Origin: Martelella limonii
GTDB lineage: Bacteria; Pseudomonadota; Alphaproteobacteria; Rhizobiales; Rhizobiaceae
Assembly: GCF_013344475.1 (NCBI RefSeq)
Contig: NZ_JABUOU010000001.1
Location: forward strand, 1-64,000
Length of the DNA stretch: 64,000 nucleotides
Reading direction: 5' to 3'
The position numbers were made by a program, and so were the translations under genes. Positions within the stretch are counted from its first letter, which is position 1, and each line of letters opens with the position of its first letter. A model generated the notes under the pieces. That model saw nothing but the letters and a program-made list of their open reading frames with translations. It searched no databases and had not been told where the DNA came from. Shown in pieces: positions 36,693-45,614 of the stretch.

Positions 36693-38357
36693 ATGACGCC
36701 CGACAGCTTCAAAATTGCACTCGCCCAGATGAACCCGACGGTTGGCGATATCGCCGGCAATCTTGAGAAGATCAGGGCTGCCCGCAGGCGCGCGGCTGCA
36801 GCGGGCGCCGAGCTTCTGATGATGCCGGAGCTCTTCATTTCCGGTTACCAGCCGGAAGATCTCGTCATGAAGCCTGCATTTCTGCAAGCCTGCCTCGAAG
36901 CAGTGCGGGCTCTGGCCGCCGATACCGCCGATGGCGGCCCCGGCATTGCTGTCGGCTTTCCGCGCCAGGGTGATGCCGGGCGACACAATTCCGTGGCCGT
37001 GCTTGACGGCGGCCAGATCATCGCCATCCGCGACAAGGTCGATCTGCCGAATTACGGCGAGTTTGATGAAAAGCGCGTCTTCGTCCCCGGCCCCATGCCC
37101 GGCCCGGTGAACTTTCGCGGCGTCCGCATCGGCTTTCCGATCTGCGAGGATATCTGGGGCGATCTCGGCGTCTGCGAGACGCTTGCCGAATCGGGCGCTG
37201 AGCTTCTGCTGTCGCCCAACGGCTCTCCCTATTATCGCGGCAAGGTGGACGTGCGCCACCAGGTGGTCCTGCGTCAGGTGATCGAGACCGGGCTTCCGCT
37301 GGTCTATCTCAACACGCTCGGCGGGCAGGACGAGCTGGTCTATGACGGCGGCAGCTTTGCCTTCAATGCCGACCGCTCTCTCGCCTTCCAGCTGCCGCAG
37401 TTCGCCGAGGATATCTATATCTCCGAATGGAGCCGGAGTGCGGATGGCTGGCGGATCGTGCCGGGGCCGCAGGCGAAACTGCCTGTCGGTGAAGCGTCGG
37501 ATTATCACGCCTGCGTTCTGGGCTTTGCCGATTACGTCAACAAGAACGGCTTCAAGAGCGTTGTCCTCGGCCTTTCGGGCGGCATCGATTCGGCGCTTTG
37601 CGCGGCAATCGCCGTCGATGCGCTGGGCGCCGAGCGCGTGCATTGCGTGATGCTGCCCTACCGCTATACCTCCGAGGATTCGCTGAAGGACGCCGCCGAT
37701 TGCGCGAAGGCGCTCGGCTGCCGTTATGACATCGTGCCGATCGAAGAGCCGGTCACCGGCTTTCTCTCGGCGCTTTCGGACATGTTCGAGGGCACCGAGG
37801 AAGGGATCACAGAGGAAAACCTGCAGAGCCGTACCCGCGGCACGATCCTGATGGCGATCTCCAACAAGTTCGGCCCCATGGTGGTGACCACCGGCAACAA
37901 GTCGGAAATGTCCGTCGGCTATGCAACGCTTTACGGCGATATGAATGGCGGCTTCAACCCGATCAAGGACCTCTACAAGATGCAGGTCTATGGCGTTTCC
38001 GCATGGCGCAACGGCGAGAGGCCGGACGGCATGCTCGGGCCGGAGGGCGTCGTGATCCCGCAGAACATCATCGACAAGAAGCCTTCGGCAGAGCTTCGCC
38101 CGAACCAGACCGACCAGGATTCGCTGCCGCCCTATCCGGTGCTCGACGATATTCTCGAATGCCTGGTCGAGCGCGAAATGTCGGTCGATGACATTGTCGC
38201 GCGCGGCCATGATGTCGAGACCGTGCATCGCATCGAGCACCTGCTCTATATCGCCGAATACAAGCGCCGCCAGTCGGCGCCGGGCGTGAAGATCACCAAG
38301 AAGAATTTCGGCCGCGACCGGCGCTATCCGATCACCAACAGGTTCCGCGACCGCTGA
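36693..38357 (+). CDS. nadE: Glutamine-dependent NAD+ synthase
   Basis: This 554-aa two-domain enzyme makes NAD+ from nicotinate adenine dinucleotide. The N-terminal nitrilase-type glutaminase carries Glu in LLMMPELFISGYQ, Lys in DKVDLPNYGEFDEKR and nucleophile Cys151 in FPICEDIW. The C-terminal synthase has the P-loop VVLGLSGGIDSALCAAIAVD and VVTTGNKSEMSVGYATLYGD. I chose the start at 36693 (MTPDSFKIALAQMN); 17 upstream codons are not part of the nitrilase fold. The TolB-like gene follows 40 bp later. Confidence 0.96.
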   Translation: MTPDSFKIALAQMNPTVGDIAGNLEKIRAARRRAAAAGAELLMMPELFISGYQPEDLVMKPAFLQACLEAVRALAADTADGGPGIAVGFPRQGDAGRHNSVAVLDGGQIIAIRDKVDLPNYGEFDEKRVFVPGPMPGPVNFRGVRIGFPICEDIWGDLGVCETLAESGAELLLSPNGSPYYRGKVDVRHQVVLRQVIETGLPLVYLNTLGGQDELVYDGGSFAFNADRSLAFQLPQFAEDIYISEWSRSADGWRIVPGPQAKLPVGEASDYHACVLGFADYVNKNGFKSVVLGLSGGIDSALCAAIAVDALGAERVHCVMLPYRYTSEDSLKDAADCAKALGCRYDIVPIEEPVTGFLSALSDMFEGTEEGITEENLQSRTRGTILMAISNKFGPMVVTTGNKSEMSVGYATLYGDMNGGFNPIKDLYKMQVYGVSAWRNGERPDGMLGPEGVVIPQNIIDKKPSAELRPNQTDQDSLPPYPVLDDILECLVEREMSVDDIVARGHDVETVHRIEHLLYIAEYKRRQSAPGVKITKKNFGRDRRYPITNRFRDR

Positions 38358-38397
38358 CGCCAGAGAGGCCTCTGCGGGTATAGGGGAGGAGACAGCA

Positions 38398-39225
38398 ATG
38401 CGCAGTTCCGTGGAAATCTACGATATCGCGTCCCGGCAGTCGCGCATTGTCTATCAGTCGGATGCGCTGATCGAGGCGCCGAACTGGTCTCCCGATGGCG
38501 CCTGGCTGATGGTCAACAGCGACGGTCTCCTCTACCGGCTGTCTCTGGAAGGTCCGCCCGCGCTAAATCAGATCGATACCGGCTTTGCGGTTCGCTGCAA
38601 CAATGATCACGGCATCTCTCCCGACGGGCGGACGATCGCGCTTTCCGACAAGTGCCAGTTTGGCAAGTCCGCGATCTACACCGTGCCGGTTGAAGGCGGC
38701 ACGCCGAAGCTCGTGACGGAGAACCTTCCCTCCTACTGGCACGGCTGGTCACCCGATGGCGCGCGCTTTGCCTATTGCGGGATCCGCGACGATCTCTTCG
38801 ATATCTACACGATCGCGGCAGATGGCGGCGACGAACTGCGTCTCACCCATGGCGAGGGGCGCAATGACGGGCCGGATTATTCCTTCGACGGGCAATGGAT
38901 TTATTTCAATTCCTCGCGCACCGGTCTGATGCAGATCTTCCGCATGCATCCGGACGGCTCCAGCCTCGAGCAGGTGACCGGCGATGATTACGGCAACTGG
39001 TTCGCCCATCCATCGCCCACCAATGATCGCGTGGTGCTGATTTCCTATGATCCGGATGTTTTCGATCACCCCCGCGACAAGCATGTGCGCGTGCGGATGA
39101 TGGATATGGACGGCGGCAATCTGACGACGCTGTTTGATCTCTTCGGCGGGCAGGGGACGATGAACTCGCCCAACTGGTCGCCGAAGGGCGATGCCTTTGC
39201 CTATGTCCGCTATGCGCCCGCCTGA
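38398..39225 (+). CDS. TolB-like beta-propeller protein, probably cytoplasmic
   Basis: This 275-aa protein is built of WD40-like (PD40) propeller blades, with repeated SPDG/SPNG-type loops (PNWSPDGAW, GISPDGRTIALS, HGWSPDGARFAYC, DYSFDGQWIYFNS, NWSPKGDAFAYV). It has no signal peptide, unlike the true TolB at 51963. Relatives are annotated TolB family or biopolymer transporter, but the role is unknown. It lies 40 bp after nadE and could be co-transcribed. Confidence 0.83.
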   Translation: MRSSVEIYDIASRQSRIVYQSDALIEAPNWSPDGAWLMVNSDGLLYRLSLEGPPALNQIDTGFAVRCNNDHGISPDGRTIALSDKCQFGKSAIYTVPVEGGTPKLVTENLPSYWHGWSPDGARFAYCGIRDDLFDIYTIAADGGDELRLTHGEGRNDGPDYSFDGQWIYFNSSRTGLMQIFRMHPDGSSLEQVTGDDYGNWFAHPSPTNDRVVLISYDPDVFDHPRDKHVRVRMMDMDGGNLTTLFDLFGGQGTMNSPNWSPKGDAFAYVRYAPA

Positions 39226-39401
39226 GGCGGCGTGTCATCAAGCTGAAATACGACTCTGCTTTTAACTTACCCTGACGCTATGGCTCTTGCGGTTGTCACC
39301 GGACCACCGGGAAAGTCCATTTTCTTTGTTTTGCGCGTCTGAAGGGGAAGGGCCGTGCGGCCTTTCAGGGCGCGCCTCATCTGCGGGGGCGGATTGCAGG
39401 C

Positions 39402-40232
39402 ATGGAACCGAGACAATTCAGAACATTGTTCATTTCCGACGTCCATCTTGGATCCAAGGCGGCAAAGGCGGATTTCCTGCTCGACTTCATGCGCCACCAC
39501 GAAGCGGAAACGATCATTCTTGTCGGTGATATCATCGACGGATGGCGGCTGAAGCGGAACTGGTACTGGCCGCAGATCTTCAACGACGTCATCCAGAAGA
39601 TGCTGCGCAAGGCCCGCAAGGGCACGCGGATCATCTACATCCCAGGCAATCACGACGAATTCCTGCGAAATTTTCCCGGCACCCATTTCGGTGGCGTGGA
39701 AGTGGCCGAGCGGATGATCTTCGAGGCAGGCGATGGCAGGAAATATCTCGTCATCCACGGCGACGAGTTCGACGTCGTCGTGCGCCATGCCCGCGTCGTC
39801 GCCTATCTCGGAGACTGGGCCTATGATGCGGCGATCAATATCAATCACGCGCTCGCCTTCTTCCGCCGTAAGCTCGGCCTGCCTTACTGGTCGTTTTCGG
39901 CCTGGGCCAAGCTCCAGGTCAAGCACGCGGTCAATTTCATCGGCGAGTTTCAGCGCGTCGTGGTGGAAGAGGCCCGCCGCAACGACGTCGACGGCGTGAT
40001 CTGCGGCCATATCCATCATGCCGTGATCGAGGACATGGACGGGCTTCGCTACATCAACACCGGCGACTGGGTCGAAAGCTGCACGGCGGTCGCGGAGCAT
40101 TTCGACGGAACCTTTGAGCTGATCTCCTGGCAGAAGATCGAATCGGAAGACCAGCCCGCGCCGGGCGAGCCTGCCGATATGGCTGCGTTGCAGCTTCTCT
40201 TGGCCGACCGCAAGCCGGAGCGTGCCGCCTGA
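39402..40232 (+). CDS. Metallophosphoesterase, UDP-2,3-diacylglucosamine diphosphatase-like (LpxH-related)
   Basis: This 276-aa calcineurin-like phosphoesterase has all metal-site motifs: SDVHLGSKA, VGDIIDGWRL, PGNHDEFLRN, HGDEFDVVV and CGHIHHAVI. Its closest family is LpxH, which cleaves UDP-2,3-diacylglucosamine in lipid A synthesis, but many alphaproteobacteria use LpxI for that step. This protein may be a paralogue with another substrate. No lpx genes are nearby. Confidence 0.85.
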   Translation: MEPRQFRTLFISDVHLGSKAAKADFLLDFMRHHEAETIILVGDIIDGWRLKRNWYWPQIFNDVIQKMLRKARKGTRIIYIPGNHDEFLRNFPGTHFGGVEVAERMIFEAGDGRKYLVIHGDEFDVVVRHARVVAYLGDWAYDAAININHALAFFRRKLGLPYWSFSAWAKLQVKHAVNFIGEFQRVVVEEARRNDVDGVICGHIHHAVIEDMDGLRYINTGDWVESCTAVAEHFDGTFELISWQKIESEDQPAPGEPADMAALQLLLADRKPERAA

Positions 40233-40397
40233 TCCGGCATTCGCTATCCCAGCCTGGCAACGTGATTGAAAACGCTTGCAATCTCTCGCGCGGCGTGAAA
40301 AGCCTAATGAAGCTTGTTTGCAGGCTTGTGCCCTGATTTGCGCGTGCGGTTTTCGCGATGAGAACCGGCTCCTGACCTCTTCAAGAGAGCAGACGGG

Positions 40398-40411
40398 GTC
40401 TGGCGCCAGAC
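40398..40411. promoter_or_regulatory. 14-bp perfect palindrome upstream of the mla operon
   Basis: GTCTGGCGCCAGAC lies 35 bp before the mlaE start in the leader. It could be an operator or a hairpin in the mRNA. No function can be assigned. Confidence 0.4.
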
Positions 40412-40445
40412 TGTCTCAGGAGCGTGTGAAACTGGATATCGGCTT

Positions 40446-41600
40446 TTGCTCAACACGGAAAACCCCTCAGCTTCCTTGATTTTCAGGACCGATGCACAGT
40501 CGGCCACGCTCGTATTCGAAGGTGACTGGACGGTCCATAGCGCACGTTCGGTTTATGCAGAGATCGACGGCATCAGCCCCAAGCTGAAGGAAGCCCAGGG
40601 GCATGTTGTGTTCGATCTGTCCGGGCTCGGGCTCGTCGATACGGCCGGCGCCTGGATGATCCGCGAAGTCGAGGCCAAATGCCGCGATGCAGGGCTCGAG
40701 ATCGACATGCAGGGCATGACGGCGCGGCTGGAAGAGCTCATTGGCGCGATACCCGATAGGCTGAGAGAGCCGGAACCGCAGCCGAAGAGGCGCCGGAGTT
40801 TTGCTGAATTCGTGCTGGAGCCGATCGGCATTTCGTCGGTGGCCGCATGGCGGGACATCTATGCAGGCGTCGGCTATTTCGGCGCGCTGTTCGTCGGTCT
40901 CGGCGAATTGGTGATGCGCAGGGGCGGCGTGAACATGGCCGCCATCGCCTCGCAGATCGACAATATGGGCGTGCGGGCAGTCCCGATCATCGCGCTGATG
41001 TCGTTTCTGGTCGGCGCCATCATCGCCCAGCAGGGCGCGTTCCAGCTCAGCTATTTCGGCGCGGAACTGTTCGTGGTCGATCTTGTCGGCATTCTGCAGC
41101 TGCGAGAGGTCGGCGTTCTCCTGACGGCAATCATGATTGCCGGCCGCTCCGGGAGCGCCATCACGGCGGAAATCGGAGCGATGCGCATGCGCGAGGAAAT
41201 CGATGCGCTGCGGGTCATGGGCTTCGACCCGATCTCCGTGCTCGTCTTTCCGCGGATGCTGGCTTTGCTGATCTCGCTGCCGCTTTTGACGATCATCGCC
41301 AATTTCGCCGCGCTGACGGGGGCTGCGGTGGTGGTGGATCTTTACGCCGGCATCACGCTCGAAACCTTTCTGCAGCGCCTGCAGGAAGCAATCAATCTGG
41401 CGGACCTGATTTCCGGTCTTGCCAAGGCGCCGGTCATGGCGCTGATCATTTCGATCGTCGCGGCGCTTGAGGGCATGAAGGTGGGCGGCAGCGCCGAATC
41501 GCTCGGTCAGAAGGTCACGGCTTCGGTGGTAAAGTCGATTTTCGTGGTGATTCTGGCCGACGGCATTTTCGCGATATTCTATGCCGCGATCGATTACTGA
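40446..41600 (+). CDS. mlaE: Phospholipid ABC transporter permease MlaE fused to an N-terminal STAS domain
   Basis: This 384-aa protein pairs a STAS domain (residues ~8-95, with VVFDLSGLGLVDTAGAWMI) with an MlaE permease (residues ~130-384). The permease shows IALMSFLVGAIIAQQGAFQL, ILQLREVGVLLTAIMIAGRS and EIDALRVMGFDPISVLVFPR. In E. coli the STAS protein is the separate MlaB, so this is a natural fusion. MlaFED complexes move phospholipids between the two membranes. The start is a TTG at 40446. It is the first gene of a four-gene operon. Confidence 0.94.
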   Translation: MLNTENPSASLIFRTDAQSATLVFEGDWTVHSARSVYAEIDGISPKLKEAQGHVVFDLSGLGLVDTAGAWMIREVEAKCRDAGLEIDMQGMTARLEELIGAIPDRLREPEPQPKRRRSFAEFVLEPIGISSVAAWRDIYAGVGYFGALFVGLGELVMRRGGVNMAAIASQIDNMGVRAVPIIALMSFLVGAIIAQQGAFQLSYFGAELFVVDLVGILQLREVGVLLTAIMIAGRSGSAITAEIGAMRMREEIDALRVMGFDPISVLVFPRMLALLISLPLLTIIANFAALTGAAVVVDLYAGITLETFLQRLQEAINLADLISGLAKAPVMALIISIVAALEGMKVGGSAESLGQKVTASVVKSIFVVILADGIFAIFYAAIDY

Positions 41601-41609
41601 GGGAAACAG

Positions 41610-42413
41610 GTGGAAAACGAAGAGCAATCGCAGCAGATGAGGGACACGGTTCTCAGCGTGCGCGATCTGACCGTCGGGTTCGGCGGGCCGACCGTGCTTG
41701 AAAACCTCGACCTCGACGTCTACCGCGGTGAGATTCTCGGTTTTGTCGGTGGGTCGGGCACGGGCAAGTCGGTGCTGATGCGCACCGTGCTCAGGCTGAA
41801 CAAGCGTCAGGCCGGCACCATCAATATCCTGGGCAAGGACTTCGATCACCTGACCTATGAGGAGCGGATTGCGGTTGACATGCGCATCGGCGTGCTGTTC
41901 CAGCACGGTGCGCTGTTTTCGGGCCTGACCGTGCTCGAAAACGTCCAGGTGCCGATGCGCGAATATCTCGATCTTCCCAAGTCGCTGATGGACGATCTTG
42001 CACGCCTGAAGATCGAGATGGTGGGGCTCAGGCCCGAAGCGGCGGAACGCTATCCCTCGGAACTTTCCGGCGGCATGATCAAGCGCGCAGCCCTTGCCCG
42101 CGCGCTCGCGCTCGACCCCGACCTCGTGTTTCTCGATGAGCCGACCTCCGGTCTGGACCCGATCGGGGCGGCCGAGTTCGACGAACTGATCGCCAGGCTG
42201 CGTGACACGCTGGGCCTGACGGTCTATATGGTGACGCATGACCTCGACAGCCTGCACGCCGTGTGCGACAGGATCGCGGTCCTTGGCAAGAAGCGCGTTC
42301 TTGTGGAAGGCACGCTGGACAAGCTCCTCGCCTTCGACGACCCATGGGTACAGGACTACTTCAAGGGCAAACGATCCCGCGCCGTTTTCGGCGTCGGCCA
42401 GAGCAGCCAATAG
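41610..42413 (+). CDS. mlaF: Phospholipid ABC transporter ATP-binding protein MlaF
   Basis: This 267-aa ATPase subunit has Walker A GGSGTGKSVLM, the signature LSGGMIKRAALARAL, Walker B LVFLDEPTSGLDP and the H-loop in VTHDLDSL. It starts with a GTG at 41610 only 9 bp after mlaE; an ATG at 41637 is an alternative. The C-terminal extension past residue 240 is short. It powers lipid movement by the MlaE permease and MlaD hexamer. Confidence 0.95.
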   Translation: MENEEQSQQMRDTVLSVRDLTVGFGGPTVLENLDLDVYRGEILGFVGGSGTGKSVLMRTVLRLNKRQAGTINILGKDFDHLTYEERIAVDMRIGVLFQHGALFSGLTVLENVQVPMREYLDLPKSLMDDLARLKIEMVGLRPEAAERYPSELSGGMIKRAALARALALDPDLVFLDEPTSGLDPIGAAEFDELIARLRDTLGLTVYMVTHDLDSLHAVCDRIAVLGKKRVLVEGTLDKLLAFDDPWVQDYFKGKRSRAVFGVGQSSQ

Positions 42414-42429
42414 CACGGACGGGAAAGCC

Positions 42430-43800
42430 ATGGAAACCAAAGCAAATTATACCGTTGTCGGGTTCTTCGTCCTCTTGGTGCTGGCAGCCACGGCCGGCCT
42501 GATCTTCTGGATGCAGGAATATGGCCGTCAGGGGCCTGTTGCCGATCTGATCGTGCGCATCCCGGGTTCGGCCAATGGCTTGAGCGTGGGCTCTGCCGTG
42601 CGGTTCAACGGCATTCAGGTCGGCTCGATCAAATCACTCGAGATCGACCCATCCGATGCCCGTTATACCATGGCGCGCACGCAGGTGAATGCGCAGACGC
42701 CGGTCTACAAGAGCACCACCGCCAAGCTTGAGATTCAGGGTCTTACGGGTACCGGTTACATCGAATTGTCAGCCAATGGCGAGCAGGGCGACAACATTCT
42801 TCAGGAATCGCTGCGCACCGACATTCCGGCCGAAATCACCGCCGACAAGTCCGGCCTTTCCAACCTGCTGACGACCGCCGACCGCATCATGAAACGGGTG
42901 GATGCCACGGTTGGCGACGTTCAGACGATTGTCGACCAGGTCAAGACGCCGCTCACCCAGACGATCAAGAACGTCGATACCTTCACCTCCGCCCTTGCCG
43001 ACAATTCCGACGAGATCTCAAATTTCCTCGCTTCCGTCGGCAAGATGTCCGATACCGTCGATGGACTGGCAAGCCGCCTCGACCAGACGGTTGTGTCGGT
43101 CGACAAGCTGATCAAGGCCGTCAATCCGGAAGACATCAACAAGATCGTTGCAAACGCAGAGACGCTGACGGCCAATGCCGCAACGGCCTCGAAGCAGCTT
43201 GGCGACGTCATCGAGCAGTTCAGCACGGCGATCGAAAGCTACGCAACCTTCGGAGAGCAGGCACAGGACGTCTTCAAGAAGGTCGATACCATCGTCAGCG
43301 CGGTTGATCCCGAGAAGGTCGGCTCGTCCGTCGATGATCTCGCCGGTGTGATGGCCGATGCGAAGGAGGCCGTCGCCTCGATCAAGGAAGTTGCCGACTC
43401 GGTCAATGCCAAGACCAAGAGCATCGACAACGCGATCGACAATGTTTCCAACATCGCCAACAAGCTCAACCAGGCATCGACGCGGGTCAACGAAATCCTC
43501 GTGAAGGTCGACAACCTGCTCGGCTCCGACAATGTCGAATCGCTTTCCGATCAGGCGCGCGATACGCTCGCCTCGGTCAAGGAAGCGGCGGAGACGCTGA
43601 ATGCGCGGATTGGCCCGATCACGGCGAATATCGAGAATTTCTCGGGCTCCGGCCTGCGCGACGTCCGCGCGCTCGTGAGCGACACGCGCCGCACGGTGGA
43701 CAGCCTCAACCGCACGATCCAGTCGATCAGCGACGATCCGCAGCAGTTCATCTTCGGTTCGGACGGAATGAAGACATATGATGGACGCAAGCGGTATTGA
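42430..43800 (+). CDS. mlaD: MCE-family lipid-binding protein MlaD
   Basis: This 456-aa protein has one N-terminal helix (TVVGFFVLLVLAATAGLIFW) and a single MCE domain (residues ~40-120: SANGLSVGSAVRFNGIQVGS and IQGLTGTGYIELSA). A long, mostly alpha-helical tail (~320 residues) rich in Ala, Val, Asp and Lys follows. E. coli MlaD is only 183 aa; the extended coiled-coil tail is typical of rhizobial and PqiB/YebT-like relatives and may span the periplasm. It lies 16 bp after mlaF. Confidence 0.93.
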   Translation: METKANYTVVGFFVLLVLAATAGLIFWMQEYGRQGPVADLIVRIPGSANGLSVGSAVRFNGIQVGSIKSLEIDPSDARYTMARTQVNAQTPVYKSTTAKLEIQGLTGTGYIELSANGEQGDNILQESLRTDIPAEITADKSGLSNLLTTADRIMKRVDATVGDVQTIVDQVKTPLTQTIKNVDTFTSALADNSDEISNFLASVGKMSDTVDGLASRLDQTVVSVDKLIKAVNPEDINKIVANAETLTANAATASKQLGDVIEQFSTAIESYATFGEQAQDVFKKVDTIVSAVDPEKVGSSVDDLAGVMADAKEAVASIKEVADSVNAKTKSIDNAIDNVSNIANKLNQASTRVNEILVKVDNLLGSDNVESLSDQARDTLASVKEAAETLNARIGPITANIENFSGSGLRDVRALVSDTRRTVDSLNRTIQSISDDPQQFIFGSDGMKTYDGRKRY

Positions 43801-43918
43801 GGCAGCGATTTGTTGCCGGCCTGCAACCGTCTGAAGAAACAGGCCTGTCAGGTCTTTGCAATTGTTAACTTATGTCCTAGTTCTCATAGAGGCCAGCTTG
43901 GGCATAACCGGGGGATGA

Positions 43919-44527
43919 ATGGTGTTTGCCGCGAAAGATAAAACCAGGTCGCTTGTCGCGCTCGTTCTGCTCTCGGCTGGCGTGAGCGGCTGTGCCCTGC
44001 GTCCGGCGCCCGACACATTCGATCTTTCGGCGCAACCGGTCATGACCTTCGAATCCCAGCGGGCGCTGCGTTCCCAGCTTCTGGTGCCGACGCCGTCCGC
44101 CATCCAGGTCCTCAATAATCGCGGTATCGTTGTCCGTCTCGGCGGATCGGAATTGCGCTATCTCGGCGGCGCCCAGTGGAGCGATCAGCTTCCCCTCGTG
44201 ATCCAGGCGCAGCTCGTCGCGGGTCTTGAGAATACCGGGCTGTTTGCCGGTGTCGGCATGCCGGGGCAGGGGCTTGCGATCGACTATCAGGTCGTCGTCG
44301 AAATCCGCGAATTCGCGATCGATGCGGCAGGGCCGGGTTCGGCCAATGTCGAGATGTCGGTCAAGCTGCTGGATGACCGGACGGGCATTGTGCGCGCACA
44401 GCAGCTGTTTTCGGCAAGTGTGCCGGTCAGCTCGAGCGCAGCAAGCAGCGTCCTCGTCGGCGCCCTTGATGATGCCTTCACCAAGGTCCAGACCGAAATC
44501 GTCTCGTGGATTGCATCCACGCTCTGA
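43919..44527 (+). CDS. ABC-type transport auxiliary lipoprotein (PqiC-like)
   Basis: This 202-aa lipoprotein has a signal ending in the lipobox GVSGC at about residue 25. The PqiC/DUF330 domain (IVVRLGGSELRYLGGAQWSD and QLVAGLENTGLFAGVG) follows. In the E. coli Pqi system this lipoprotein contacts the MCE tunnel at the outer membrane. Here it takes that role in an mlaE-F-D operon and there is no MlaC or MlaA. The ribosome site is GGGGGATGA. Confidence 0.87.
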   Translation: MVFAAKDKTRSLVALVLLSAGVSGCALRPAPDTFDLSAQPVMTFESQRALRSQLLVPTPSAIQVLNNRGIVVRLGGSELRYLGGAQWSDQLPLVIQAQLVAGLENTGLFAGVGMPGQGLAIDYQVVVEIREFAIDAAGPGSANVEMSVKLLDDRTGIVRAQQLFSASVPVSSSAASSVLVGALDDAFTKVQTEIVSWIASTL

Positions 44528-44861
44528 GCGCCCGCGCGTCCGTTGCGTGATATCGTGCAGCCGGCCCGACGGGGTCGGTGCCATCTTTCACGATGCGGTG
44601 CATCAGCCACAGACCCTCTGACAGCCTTGGTTGCCGATCTTTAGCCCAGACGCTCGCAAGACAACCCAGCCGCATGGATCCTCGGGTCAAGCCCGAGGAT
44701 GACGCGGAACGAGGGGCGCTCGCTAGCGTGACGCGCAGGGGGTGGTGGGCTCGAGGATGGGGCGGCGAGAGTGGCGGTCTGCGGTGGCCACTCCTGCCAT
44801 GATGGGTCGTTAGATCGCACCGCCGTCTTACGGAGGCGGCGGCGCCCGGAAGCAAGCCTGC
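44528..44861. other. Intergenic region with a rhizobial palindromic repeat
   Basis: This 334-bp gap lies between the convergent mla operon and HAD phosphatase gene. It holds the repeat element at 44674-44704 and purine/pyrimidine-skewed sequence around it, and no gene. Confidence 0.55.
44674..44704. repeat. Palindromic intergenic repeat of the ATGGATCCTCGGG type
   Basis: The inverted repeat ATCCTCGGG (44678-44686) / CCCGAGGAT (44692-44700) has a TCAAG loop and flanks ATGG and GACG. This matches a class of short dispersed palindromes common between genes in rhizobia. The hairpin may help end the mla transcript. Confidence 0.8.
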
Positions 44862-45551
44862 TCAGATCGCGTCGGACCATTCAAGCAGGGCGGTGGCAAC
44901 GGCGGGGAGGTCTTCCATCCGCTTGATCACGGTCTCGGCGCCCGCTTCCATCAGCTTGTCGCCATGGGTGGGGGAGGTGTGGGATGCGCCGGTGAAGCCG
45001 ACGACGCGCATGCCGGCAGCCTTGGCACCGTGAACACCATGAACCGAATCCTCGATCACCAGCGTCTTGCGGGGGTCTGCGCCCATCTGTTCCGCGCCAT
45101 GCAGGAAGATGTCCGGCTTCGGCTTGACCCGGTCAGGCCCCAGGGTTTCAGCGGAGAAGATATGGGGCTCGAAGATGTCCAGCAGCCCGACCTTCTTGAG
45201 CATCATCCGGATGCGCTCAGGGGTCGAATTGGAGCAGATGCAGTGGGGCTCTGAAAGCTGGGCAACGGCCTCGCGCACGCCGGTAATACCCTGCAATTCG
45301 CGCTTGACGCGTTCGTCAAGTTTGGCGGTCGCGAGATCGAGAAGGGCCGCCGAAAGCGGGATATTGGCTTCCTTTTCGACCGCAAGCAGAATATCGCGCC
45401 ACGTCATGCCGGAGAACCGTTCGCCGATTTCACCGGCCGTGATCGGATAGCCGGCATCGCTCAGAAGCCTTGCTTCGACCTCGGCTGCAAGAATTTCGGA
45501 ATCGACCAGAACGCCGTCGCAGTCGAAAATGATAAGGTCGTAGCGGGCCAT
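44862..45551 (-). CDS. HAD-superfamily phosphatase (subfamily IA), substrate unknown
   Basis: This 229-aa protein has HAD motif I DCDGVLVDSE, motif II ICSNSTPERI, the motif III Lys in RVKPKPDIFL and motif IV VIEDSVHGVHGAKAAGM. It resembles beta-phosphoglucomutase or sugar-phosphatase type enzymes. It lies 63 bp after the sulfolipid operon on the same strand and may be co-transcribed, so a sugar-phosphate substrate is plausible but unproved. The start at 45549-45551 gives MARYDLIIFDCDG. Confidence 0.87.
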   Translation of the reverse strand: MARYDLIIFDCDGVLVDSEILAAEVEARLLSDAGYPITAGEIGERFSGMTWRDILLAVEKEANIPLSAALLDLATAKLDERVKRELQGITGVREAVAQLSEPHCICSNSTPERIRMMLKKVGLLDIFEPHIFSAETLGPDRVKPKPDIFLHGAEQMGADPRKTLVIEDSVHGVHGAKAAGMRVVGFTGASHTSPTHGDKLMEAGAETVIKRMEDLPAVATALLEWSDAI

Positions 45552-45614
45552 ATGAATATCCTGTCCAGAAAGAAGAGCGCGCCGCACTTAAACCCGTTTT
45601 GCGGCAAGATCAAA

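Noticed and set aside
36630-38240. A 536-codon minus-strand frame opposite nadE
   Set aside because: No recognisable motif; it mirrors the third-position GC of nadE, whose active-site motifs are intact.
40467-42440. A 657-codon minus-strand frame opposite mlaE and mlaF
   Set aside because: Residues are Arg/His-rich with no domain, as expected from the antisense of GC-rich genes. mlaE and mlaF on the plus strand are certain.
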